NCBI GenBank assembly: GCA_031274045.1
Contig: JAISQS010000432.1
Span: 1 to 5,044, forward strand
Origin: Planctomycetaceae bacterium
Lineage (GTDB): Bacteria; Planctomycetota; Planctomycetia; Pirellulales; Thermoguttaceae
Direction of reading: 5' to 3'
DNA length: 5,044 nt
The position numbers were made by a program, and so were the translations under genes. The notes beneath the pieces were generated by a model. It was not told the origin of the DNA, did not search any database, and was given only the letters and a program-made list of their open reading frames with translations. Positions within the stretch are counted from its first letter, which is position 1, and every line of letters starts with the position of its first letter. Below are positions 1 through 4,952 of the stretch, piece by piece.

Positions 1-24
1 TCGAACAATATAAGTTTTCTCCAT
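1..24 (-). CDS. Start of an unidentified gene, cut by the window edge
   Basis: Only eight codons are inside the window, reading MEKTYIVR leftward from an ATG at 24-22. The start is supported by a strong Shine-Dalgarno sequence, GGAGGGG at 38-32, seven bases before the ATG, and by a sigma70-like promoter further upstream (61-89). The gene lies 91 nt downstream of the DUF2335-like gene on the same strand, so it may be partly co-transcribed with it while also having its own promoter. Too little protein is visible to suggest a function. The call rests on the start signals alone. Confidence 0.5.
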
Positions 25-60
25 AAAAATTCCCCTCCATGAGTTATAAAAGAAAACGGA

Positions 61-89
61 ATCATAACAATCATCAACAATACAATCAA
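61..89 (-). promoter_or_regulatory. Candidate sigma70-type promoter for the gene starting at 24
   Basis: On the minus strand there is a -35 box TTGATT (89-84), a 17-bp spacer and a -10 box TATGAT (66-61). These match the consensus at 4/6 and 5/6 positions with optimal spacing. Transcription would start near position 54, about 30 nt before the ATG at 24, leaving room for the GGAGGGG ribosome site. The region is AT-rich, so a chance match is possible. Confidence 0.5.
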
Positions 90-115
90 CCCCAATTTTT
101 AAGGATTACAAAGCA

Positions 116-535
116 CTAGAGATTTTTTGTTTTTGGGCTATTGAATGATTTTATTAGGCTTGCCAAACCGGAGAGGGCAGAAAAGCTCAAAGCTGCAATA
201 GCAGGGTATTGCATACCGAGCAACCCAAAAATAATCGCGGTAATAAGAATAAGAAAAATAACCAAAATACCTGTCCCATGCGTCAACATTCGTTGTTTTT
301 CGCCATCATCCAGAAGCCTGTTATCAACACTGATTCGGTGGTCGATTTGCTTTTCCATCGCACATAACAATCGTTCAGCGGCACCGGGAAGAACAGATTC
401 GTATTCCCGCAGCTCTGAAGCCGGCAAGAATATTGATTCACGACTTCGTATTGCAGCCTGTACGGATGTAGACGAACCTCCTTTTTGGTTCATTTCCGTT
501 GTGGCAACTGAAATAAGTTCATGTTCCGTTGACAT
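116..535 (-). CDS. DUF2335-like predicted membrane protein
   Basis: A 139-residue protein with a hydrophilic N-terminus and two hydrophobic segments near the C-terminus (about residues 89-107 and 109-128), probably a helical hairpin in the inner membrane. Residues 37-67 (LPASELREYESVLPGAAERL, then AMEKQIDHR) fit the pattern I remember for DUF2335 (predicted membrane protein): 'LP-x-P-E-x-L-x-x-Y', a PGAA(E/D)R(I/L) core and a following 'HR'. No biochemical function is known to me for that family. The start ATG at 535 lies inside the last codons of the upstream gene, giving a 17-nt overlap (519-535). The two genes are therefore probably translationally coupled and their products may act together. 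The family assignment is from memory of the motif; the membrane segments are plain in the sequence. Confidence 0.75.
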   Translation of the reverse strand: MSTEHELISVATTEMNQKGGSSTSVQAAIRSRESIFLPASELREYESVLPGAAERLLCAMEKQIDHRISVDNRLLDDGEKQRMLTHGTGILVIFLILITAIIFGLLGMQYPAIAALSFSALSGLASLIKSFNSPKTKNL

Positions 536-836
536 ATTGTTTTACTGCGTTTTTCATGTCGTTGCCGATCATTTTATAATCGGCAGCGAGTGCTTCAGTC
601 ACTCCTTCAAGATTATTGGGGGCATAAAGTGAAACTATAAGATTTTCCTTCGTTGAATCCGGCAATGTTGAACGCCTAATGGTGTCTTCATGTATTGCCA
701 GCAAATTCTTCATTCTGGTTTCACGGTCGTATTTCGGCACACGCTGTATCATCGGGATCGCTGACAACACTGTTGCCACACCGACCGAAATAGCCTGTAA
801 GCCCGCAAATAAATTGATAAACTTAAACTTAAACAT
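519..836 (-). CDS. Unrecognised small membrane-anchored protein
   Basis: A 105-residue protein I do not recognise. Residues about 6-30 (NLFAGLQAISVGVATVLSAI within this) form one hydrophobic segment preceded by Lys residues, so it is either a membrane anchor or an uncleaved signal. The remaining 75 residues are charged and probably helical (for example NLLAIHEDTIRRSTLPDSTK). The start is well supported: AAGGAG at 849-844 lies seven bases before the ATG at 836. Its stop codon TGA (521-519) lies 14-17 nt inside the DUF2335-like gene, so the two form an overlapping pair. It has no cysteine, no evident catalytic motif and no helix-turn-helix that I can see. I found no convincing promoter upstream between 850 and 1000. 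Confidence 0.72.
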   Translation of the reverse strand: MFKFKFINLFAGLQAISVGVATVLSAIPMIQRVPKYDRETRMKNLLAIHEDTIRRSTLPDSTKENLIVSLYAPNNLEGVTEALAADYKMIGNDMKNAVKQYVNGT

Positions 837-1171
837 ATACTAACTCCTTAATGAACACACATAATATCGGCAATGGAAGATCAACCCTTGAGCTAAATCC
901 GACACGGTCACAACCAAGAATAAAACGAGTGTAGCATAAAAATAAATTTTTAAGAGTACCCACATTCACAAGGTCAAGCCGATGTACTCACCGACAACCG
1001 GTAATGAAAACATGTCGGCAACGTAAGGTTGCCAACCTCACGATCTCCAACACATAAACCGACCAGCGGTCAGTCGTCTGTTTTATGTTGTCGATGTGTG
1101 TTATTGTTTCGATCTTATTCTTTGTGATTCTTTTTTTTATTTTGTGTTGTTTTTTGGGGGTGGAGAGTGGG
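837..1171. other. Gene-poor stretch between the membrane-protein pair and the tRNA promoter
   Basis: No credible gene is present. The part near 837-960 is AT-rich leader for the minus-strand pair. Positions 991-1042 hold a palindromic repeat-like element (separate entry). From about 1072 to 1171 the plus strand is almost entirely T and G with T-runs (around 1130-1156). This contrasts with the A/C-rich plus strand after the tRNA. The minus-strand reading frame across 988-1284 is antisense to the tRNA and is not a gene. Confidence 0.6.
991..1042. repeat. Small palindromic element, possible remnant of the repeat family on the right
   Basis: Two palindromic units are adjacent. CCGACA (991-996) pairs perfectly with TGTCGG (1013-1018) around a 16-nt loop. 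Positions 1022-1042 form a 21-nt near-perfect palindrome centred on 1032, with the core AGGTTG-C-CAACCT and one mismatch. The two units compete for a few bases. The order 'aaccggt.at ... cgg ... cgtaa.gtt' also recurs at about 4419-4462, where a better palindrome is present. Kinship between the two sites is inferred from this partial match only. Confidence 0.45.
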
Positions 1172-1199
1172 TTGACGTTGGGGTGATGTTTGTTATAAT
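1172..1199 (+). promoter_or_regulatory. Promoter of the tRNA-His gene
   Basis: There is a -35 box TTGACG (1172-1177), a 16-bp spacer and a perfect -10 box TATAAT (1194-1199). Transcription should start near 1206, only about 12 nt before the tRNA 5' end at 1218, which suits a short pre-tRNA leader trimmed by RNase P. This is one of the two best promoters in the window. Confidence 0.82.
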
Positions 1200-1217
1200 T
1201 TCGCCCTCTTTGTTGAT

Positions 1218-1292
1218 GGTGGTTGTAGCTCAATTGGTTAGAGTGCAGGATTGTGGTTCCTGATGTTGTGGGTTCGAGTCCCATCAGCCACC
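1218..1292 (+). tRNA. tRNA-His, anticodon GUG
   Basis: A complete cloverleaf is visible. The acceptor stem GTGGTTG (1219-1225) pairs with CAGCCAC (1285-1291), with one G-U pair. The D stem is GCTC (1228-1231) with GAGT (1241-1244). The anticodon stem is CAGGA/TCCTG (1246-1250, 1258-1262) with loop TTGTGGT and anticodon GTG at 1253-1255. The T stem is GTGGG/CCCAT around TTCGAGT. The histidine identity pair is also encoded: an extra G at -1 (1218) opposite C73 (1292). The next bases are CA, so a full CCA tail after C73 is not encoded and must be added by tRNA nucleotidyltransferase. It decodes the CAU and CAC codons. Confidence 0.97.
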
Positions 1293-1443
1293 CATTTCAT
1301 TGAAAAATTTCAACTCTTGCAAAAAAAATACAAGAACACACCCAAAAAATACGAAATAATCACAACAGAACAAACAACCAAAAAGAACAACACAACAGAC
1401 TATATATAAGGAGAAACACAAAATATCATAAGGATACAAATTC

Positions 1444-2736
1444 ATGTCTCCAAATCATAACCCCTCTCACACGAGAAATTCTGTTGACCAAAAAGATTCT
1501 TTGGTAGATTACATCTTCAAAACCGCCTTCGCATTTCTATTAGTCTTTGCCTGCCCCCACTCCACCCTCAACCCCGCCCCAAATAACCTCTACGCAGACC
1601 GCTTCATAACAAAAGACGGCGGAAAAATCGAAGGAGAACTCCTCAACCCAAACGATATCCCCTACAAAGTCCTAAAAATCAAGCAAACAAACGGAGTCGA
1701 AATCGAAATCAACGCAAACTACATCATCCGAAAAATTGCCGATAAACCAGTCAGCCCACTCACCGAATACAACTCATTCGCACCTTTTGTAGAAGATAAT
1801 ATTGAAAATCACTTGAAGACCGCCGAATGGTGCCGAAGGAATAACTTGCCAGACCTAAACAAACTACACCTCAACCTCGCTCTCGAACTCGACCCCGACC
1901 AGCCCGAAGCCCGAAAACTACTCGGATACTCCAAAAATAACGACGGAATCTGGACAACACCAGAACAAAAACTCATCGACGCAGGCTTGATCAGAACACC
2001 AAAAGGTTGGAAAACGCAACAACAAATCGAAGTTGATAACATCATCGAAGAACGGAAAAAAACAGAATCACGTTGGCAAAAAGAATTTCAAACAATCATG
2101 CACGGCTTGCCGCATAACCCGCAGGCAAGAAACAGACTCCTCGCAATCACCGACCCAAACGCCGCCATCCCCATCACAAAAGCACTACAAACCGAACAAA
2201 ACCCAGATACCAGAATCCTACTCATCAGAGCATTGTCAAACATCGGTACATCACCAGCCATCCAACAAATCGCACGATGGAGCGTCAGCCAAGTCGAAAC
2301 CGTCAGCTCCGTCAAACGAACTTGCCTAGACGAACTAAAAAAACACAAAAGCTATAAACACATCCTTGTCGGCTTGTACGCCTCCCAACTAAACCCGCAA
2401 TACGGCATCTACGCAATCAACGCATCAGCTTTGGCAATCGCCGAACTCGACGGAAAAAGCGCAATACCACAGCTAATCGAAGTCTTGACTGTAAACGTAA
2501 CCGAAACACAACTCATAAAACCACAAGGACCAGCATTCAGTCCAAGCGGCACCGGATTAGAATGGGGCGCACCGCGCGAAATAAAAATCACTCGCGAAGT
2601 AAAAAATAACGATGTACTAAGAGCATTGCAAATTTTGACCGGCGTAAATTTTCTATTCGACAAAAACGCATGGCGAAATTGGATGATCCAATACAGCCGC
2701 TCACAATACTTCAACCCAAGACGAATCAACGACTAA
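1444..2736 (+). CDS. Secreted HEAT-repeat-like protein of planctomycete type
   Basis: A 430-residue protein. A hydrophobic segment at about residues 23-36 looks like an export signal. Cleavage is plausible after LYA (51/52); alternatively VFAC (34-37) could be a weak lipobox. Residues 52-100 hold a 'DGGKIEGELL' strand-rich segment. Residues 119-160 look like a TPR-like helix pair (AEWCRRNNLPDLNKLHLNLA, then ELDPDQPEARKLLGY). Residues 160-200 have the paired motif DGIW...GWKT. Residues 220-360 contain HEAT-like helical repeats (DPNAAIPITKALQ, IQQIARWSV, KSAIPQLIEVL). I recall this architecture from planctomycete cell-envelope proteins of unknown function; HEAT and TPR repeats usually mediate protein binding. 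The start ATG follows TAAGGA (1429-1434) by nine bases. A TTG at 1501 would give a shorter N-terminus but lacks a good ribosome site. The plus strand is strongly A/C-rich throughout. surE follows 90 nt downstream. Confidence 0.85.
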   Translation: MSPNHNPSHTRNSVDQKDSLVDYIFKTAFAFLLVFACPHSTLNPAPNNLYADRFITKDGGKIEGELLNPNDIPYKVLKIKQTNGVEIEINANYIIRKIADKPVSPLTEYNSFAPFVEDNIENHLKTAEWCRRNNLPDLNKLHLNLALELDPDQPEARKLLGYSKNNDGIWTTPEQKLIDAGLIRTPKGWKTQQQIEVDNIIEERKKTESRWQKEFQTIMHGLPHNPQARNRLLAITDPNAAIPITKALQTEQNPDTRILLIRALSNIGTSPAIQQIARWSVSQVETVSSVKRTCLDELKKHKSYKHILVGLYASQLNPQYGIYAINASALAIAELDGKSAIPQLIEVLTVNVTETQLIKPQGPAFSPSGTGLEWGAPREIKITREVKNNDVLRALQILTGVNFLFDKNAWRNWMIQYSRSQYFNPRRIND

Positions 2737-2826
2737 ACAGATATTTATACAAAAAAACCGAAAAACTCCGGCACAAAAATAAACGATTTAAGATTGAACT
2801 CACCACATAACAATAATTGACAAGTT

Positions 2827-3816
2827 ATGACAAACGAAAAGCGTGTTCGCAATATTTTGTTGACGAATGATGATGGGATTTATGCGCCGGGTCTTGTTGC
2901 GTTGGAGCGGGCGTTGTGCCGATTGGGGCGTGTGTATGTTGTTGCGCCGTCGAGTGAGCAGAGCGGCGTGTCGCATTCGATAACGTTTCTCACTCCGCTC
3001 ACGGCAAAAAATATTTTTGTGGATGAGCGGCATTGGGGGTGGGCGGTTGATGGTAGTCCTGCGGATTGTGTGAAATTGGGCGTGGCGGAGATAATGCCGG
3101 AGTTGCCGGACTTGATTGTCAGCGGCATCAACGGCGGACTAAACGCAGGTATAAACGTCCTCTACTCCGGCACTGTCGCTGCCGCCATCGAAGGGGCTTT
3201 TTACGGAATCACCAGCTTCGCGGTCTCTTTGGAATACAACGAAAACGAACCATTTCACAGAGCCGCCGAAATTGCCGTAAGAGTTATTGAAGAAGTTTTG
3301 AACAAAACCGAACAGAATAATCAACAGGACAAAATCAATAATATTCCAAACAACATCACTTCCAATCAAACCGATATTCAAATTGACAAATCTTGCAAGA
3401 ACAACCAAAAAGCAATAAGACAAAACAGAACAGCAGGCGAACTTTATAATTTGAATATACCGTTGGCGGCGTTGACGAATCCGCATCCTGAGGTGCGTCT
3501 GGTTGAGATGGATGCCGCAGCGGAGTGGGAGTCGTTTGAGAAACGGACAGACCCGATGGGACGCCCGTATTATTGGTTGACCGGAACAAAAAAACCACAA
3601 AAACCGGAAGAAACAACAGAACCACTAACCGATACCACCGCTCTAAAACAAGGTTACGTCACCCTCGCACCACTAAACTTCAACATGACAGACAAAATAA
3701 AAATCAAAACAATGAAATCTTGGGAAACAGAAAAATGGAATTTGTCCGAACAAAATAACACAAAACAAAACCAAAACGGACCCTCAATAAGAACATCCTC
3801 AAAAATAAATAATTGA
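2827..3816 (+). CDS. surE: 5'/3'-nucleotidase SurE with low-complexity insertion and tail
   Basis: SurE is a metal-dependent cytoplasmic phosphatase that removes phosphate from nucleoside monophosphates (and, in some species, short polyphosphate). The signature residues are present. ILLTNDDGIYAPG (10-22) carries the metal-binding Asp15/Asp16. APSSEQSGVSHS (40-51) contains Ser46, equivalent to E. coli Ser39. SGINGGLNAGINVLYSGTVA (99-118) holds Asn102, equivalent to Asn92. Later family blocks are LYNLNIP (206-212), DPMGRPYYW (242-250) and GYVTLAPL (276-283). The length, 329 residues, is well above the usual 250-265. The excess is an Asn/Gln/Lys-rich insertion at about 160-202, ahead of the NxNIP strand, and a polar tail from about 290. 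No Shine-Dalgarno sequence precedes the ATG at 2827, and I see no nearby promoter, so it may be read from the upstream gene. Plus-strand composition flips between G/T-rich and A/C-rich blocks inside the gene. Confidence 0.95.
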   Translation: MTNEKRVRNILLTNDDGIYAPGLVALERALCRLGRVYVVAPSSEQSGVSHSITFLTPLTAKNIFVDERHWGWAVDGSPADCVKLGVAEIMPELPDLIVSGINGGLNAGINVLYSGTVAAAIEGAFYGITSFAVSLEYNENEPFHRAAEIAVRVIEEVLNKTEQNNQQDKINNIPNNITSNQTDIQIDKSCKNNQKAIRQNRTAGELYNLNIPLAALTNPHPEVRLVEMDAAAEWESFEKRTDPMGRPYYWLTGTKKPQKPEETTEPLTDTTALKQGYVTLAPLNFNMTDKIKIKTMKSWETEKWNLSEQNNTKQNQNGPSIRTSSKINN

Positions 3817-3862
3817 CCAACACAAAACACACACCACAGAACAAACGCAGAAAACGCGTCCC

Positions 3863-3890
3863 TTGACAAAACATAATGCTACGGTAGAAT
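3863..3890 (+). promoter_or_regulatory. Strong sigma70-type promoter for the small basic protein
   Basis: There is a perfect -35 box TTGACA (3863-3868), a 16-bp spacer and a -10 box TAGAAT (3885-3890, 5/6). The expected transcript start is near 3897, about 157 nt before the ATG at 4054. The leader is therefore long, and its start coincides with the first strand of a large stem (3900-3913). Confidence 0.78.
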
Positions 3891-3899
3891 CCCGCCTCT

Positions 3900-3997
3900 C
3901 AATTTTCGTCTCCGTTTCGCCGCCGTGAAGTACATCTTTTGAGGGCAAATTTTTTTGCAAGATTGAGTAGGGCTGAGTTGGGAGACGAAAAAAATTG
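3900..3997 (+). promoter_or_regulatory. Structured 5' leader (possible regulatory RNA) upstream of the small basic protein
   Basis: TTTTCGTCTCC (3903-3913) pairs perfectly over 11 bp with GGAGACGAAAA (3981-3991). After a three-A bulge the stem continues with CAA (3900-3902) to TTG (3995-3997). The enclosed 67 nt contain an inner hairpin, GCAAA-TTTT-TTTGC (3945-3958), which may be extended by ATCTT (3934-3938) to AAGAT (3959-3963). The element begins almost at the predicted transcript start, so it would be the 5' end of the mRNA or a separate small RNA. GTCTCC (3908-3913) can also pair with GGAGAC of the ribosome site (4041-4046), allowing two exclusive folds. I do not recognise it as a known riboswitch, 6S or SRP RNA. 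Confidence 0.55.
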
Positions 3998-4053
3998 TTA
4001 GTTTGTCAAAAATTACTAAATCAAAAAAATTAAAATCAAAGGAGACATAAAAA

Positions 4054-4236
4054 ATGTCAGAACGCCAAAAAGAAATTCGCCGCCGCCGAAAACGCCGCGC
4101 GAATTACGCCGGAATAAAGGCTAAAATTGCCAAAGCAGACGGAAAACTAGACGCAACAACAAAACAAAAAATCGCCGACAAATTAAGGAGAATGACACCC
4201 GGCGCAGATGTCATCATAAACGCACTAGACCTATAA
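4054..4236 (+). CDS. Small Arg/Lys-rich protein, planctomycete type
   Basis: A 60-residue, very basic protein. The N-terminus has the cluster EIRRRRKRR (7-15), followed by a helical Lys/Ala-rich segment and a C-terminal part with RRMTPGADVIINAL (45-58). I recall short planctomycete proteins of this style (MSERxxExRRRRxRR ... KLRxMxPGAxxxI), possibly the family named DUF6800, but I cannot confirm the family. Its charge and size suggest binding to RNA, the ribosome or DNA, which is an inference. The start is secure: AAAGGAGA at 4038-4045 lies about nine bases before the ATG. It appears monocistronic, with its own strong promoter (3863-3890) and a long structured leader, suggesting high and possibly feedback-controlled expression. 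I see no clear terminator before the repeat region downstream. Confidence 0.82.
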   Translation: MSERQKEIRRRRKRRANYAGIKAKIAKADGKLDATTKQKIADKLRRMTPGADVIINALDL

Positions 4237-4351
4237 TTTCCGCAAGAACAGAGATAAAAGCATAAAGGTAACGGAAGAATGTATAAAGTTCCCGCGTGAT
4301 CCGGACTACATTTCTTGACCGCAAAATGATAATCAATAAAGGTGCGGAACT

Positions 4352-4368
4352 CCTTGTTGTACCACACA
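4352..4368 (+). repeat. Left copy of a 17-nt repeat near the edge of the palindrome array
   Basis: CCTTGTTGTACCACACA recurs at 4951-4967 as CCTTGTTATACCACACA, 16 of 17 bases identical and in the same orientation. The two copies lie about 600 nt apart and enclose the palindrome array. They could be boundary sequences of a repeat element or two members of a dispersed short repeat. Confidence 0.5.
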
Positions 4369-4420
4369 AGTTTAAGATACGTTTTTTTCGATAGTCGTGC
4401 AGCGGCGACATCATGCATAA

Positions 4421-4449
4421 CCGGTGATGTAGCGAAGCGGAATCACCGG
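4421..4449. repeat. Palindrome with 8-bp perfect stem
   Basis: CCGGTGAT (4421-4428) pairs perfectly with ATCACCGG (4442-4449) around a 13-nt loop that itself contains GCGAAGCG. It is the first and leftmost module of the array. Its flank TTGCGTAACGTT resembles the element at 1018-1030. Confidence 0.7.
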
Positions 4450-4458
4450 ATTGCGTAA

Positions 4459-4484
4459 CGTTAGCGACGGTAGCTTGCTACCGA
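4459..4484. repeat. Hairpin repeat, first copy (GTTAGCGACGG type)
   Basis: CGTTAGCGACGGT (4459-4471) leads into CGGTAG-CTTG-CTACCG (4468-4483), a perfect 6-bp stem with a CTTG loop. A second copy begins at 4763 with the same CGTTAGCGACGGT. It is part of the array and not coding. Confidence 0.7.
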
Positions 4485-4556
4485 CGAGCTGGGGTGTTTT
4501 ATGCGTTGGTGATCGTATGGTAGGCAACCGACCGCCGGGCTTTCTTGGTGAATAGC

Positions 4557-4688
4557 GTCGGCGCAAGCCGACAACCGGATCGCCAAAACGCACCGGCAAA
4601 ACCAACACGCCCCAACGGGGCAAAAAGCCCATAGCACAGGGCAACGCCCTGTGAAAATCGCCCCCAATAGCCCTCGCCCTGAAAGGGC
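4557..4688. repeat. Cluster of four short GC-rich hairpins
   Basis: Four perfect stems occur within 132 nt: GTCGGC-GCAA-GCCGAC (4557-4572), GCCCC-AAC-GGGGC (4609-4621), CACAGGGC-AAC-GCCCTGTG (4635-4653) and GCCCT-GAA-AGGGC (4676-4688). The arms differ from unit to unit, but the loops are short and alike (GCAA, AAC, AAC, GAA). None is followed by a T-run on the plus strand, so they are not ordinary terminators. They resemble intergenic palindromic repeats (REP/BIME-like in form), though I cannot assign a named family. Confidence 0.75.
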
Positions 4689-4762
4689 AAAAGCCAAAAG
4701 GGGGCGGAAAAACTTCGGTTCACCAAAACCTCATTTCCACCTAATTTTTCAAACAAAACAAC

Positions 4763-4807
4763 CGTTAGCGACGGTGGCTTGCCCCCGTTATACGCCGCGA
4801 AGCGGCG
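4763..4807. repeat. Second copy of the GTTAGCGACGG hairpin plus a GAA-loop hairpin
   Basis: CGTTAGCGACGGT (4763-4775) repeats the unit at 4459-4471 exactly. Its stem, CGGTGG-CTTG-CCCCCG (4772-4787), keeps the CTTG loop but has one mismatch. It is followed directly by CGCCGC-GAA-GCGGCG (4793-4807), a perfect 6-bp stem with a GAA loop. Confidence 0.7.
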
Positions 4808-4809
4808 AA

Positions 4810-4834
4810 GGACTGGAACGCGGGCGTCCCGCCC
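4810..4834 (+). repeat. 25-nt direct repeat, left copy
   Basis: This 25-nt unit is identical to 4928-4952. It begins GGACTGGAACGCGGGCG and contains a palindrome, here GCGGGCG-TCC-CGCCCGC (4820-4836). In one frame it reads DWNAGVPP, a peptide string I remember recurring in short spurious ORFs of planctomycete and verrucomicrobial genomes. That would make it a dispersed repeat, though this is recollection only. Confidence 0.75.
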
Positions 4835-4861
4835 GCCTCTGTGCATTAGGAAACCGAACGA

Positions 4862-4927
4862 GTTTGGAAGGAACGCCAAGACGTGTTGGAGGATATTTGC
4901 CAACACGTTTTGGCGTTCAGTTCAAAC
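4862..4927. repeat. Long hairpin between the two 25-nt direct repeats
   Basis: GAACGCCAAGACGTGTTGG (4871-4889) pairs with CCAACACGTTTTGGCGTTC (4900-4918) over 19 bp with a single G-T pair, around a 10-nt loop. After a 2x2 internal loop, GTTTGGA (4862-4868) pairs with TTCAAAC (4921-4927), giving about 26 bp in all. It has no T-tail, so it is not a typical terminator. It sits centrally between the 25-nt repeats, like the core of a miniature element. Confidence 0.8.
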
Positions 4928-4952
4928 GGACTGGAACGCGGGCGTCCCGCCC
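4928..4952 (+). repeat. 25-nt direct repeat, right copy
   Basis: This is an exact copy of 4810-4834 in the same orientation, retaining the stem GGGCG-TCC-CGCCC (4940-4952). It overlaps by two bases the right copy of the 17-nt repeat (4951-4967) and marks the end of the GC-rich array. Confidence 0.75.

Noticed and set aside
141..632. 163-codon plus-strand frame
   Set aside because: It is antisense to both membrane-protein genes, which have good ribosome sites, hydrophobic segments and a family match. The plus frame has no ribosome site or recognisable domain.
988..1284. 98-codon minus-strand frame starting MGLEPTTSGTT
   Set aside because: It begins inside the antisense strand of tRNA-His. 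MGLEPTTSG is the familiar false peptide from reading the T-arm of a tRNA backwards, and the rest crosses the T/G-rich promoter region.
1300..1340. Terminator after the tRNA
   Set aside because: TTGAA-AAAT-TTCAA (1300-1313) is a weak AT-only stem without a following T-run, so I do not call it.
2748..2775. Terminator between the HEAT-like gene and surE
   Set aside because: The CCG...CGG pairing is only three base pairs and no T-run follows.
1444..3816. Diversity-generating retroelement explanation for the base-composition blocks
   Set aside because: There is no reverse transcriptase and no template/variable repeat pair, and the flips affect all bases rather than adenines only.
3903..3991. Rho-independent terminator on the plus strand
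   Set aside because: The 11-bp stem has a 67-nt loop and is followed by A-rich, not T-rich, sequence. It lies just after a promoter.
4104..4418. 104-codon minus-strand frame and its 66-codon neighbour at 4214-4414
   Set aside because: It overlaps most of the well-supported small basic gene in antisense and shows no domain. A degraded gene in 4240-4410 cannot be excluded, but nothing supports one.
4499..4906. 135-codon minus-strand frame (and overlapping frames 4461-4697, 4411-4644)
   Set aside because: All run through the palindrome array, give low-complexity Gly/Arg/Trp/Cys peptides, lack ribosome sites and exist in several frames at once, as expected for GC-rich non-coding repeats.
4421..4952. 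CRISPR array
   Set aside because: Units differ in sequence and spacing, and there is no regular repeat-spacer pattern or cas gene.
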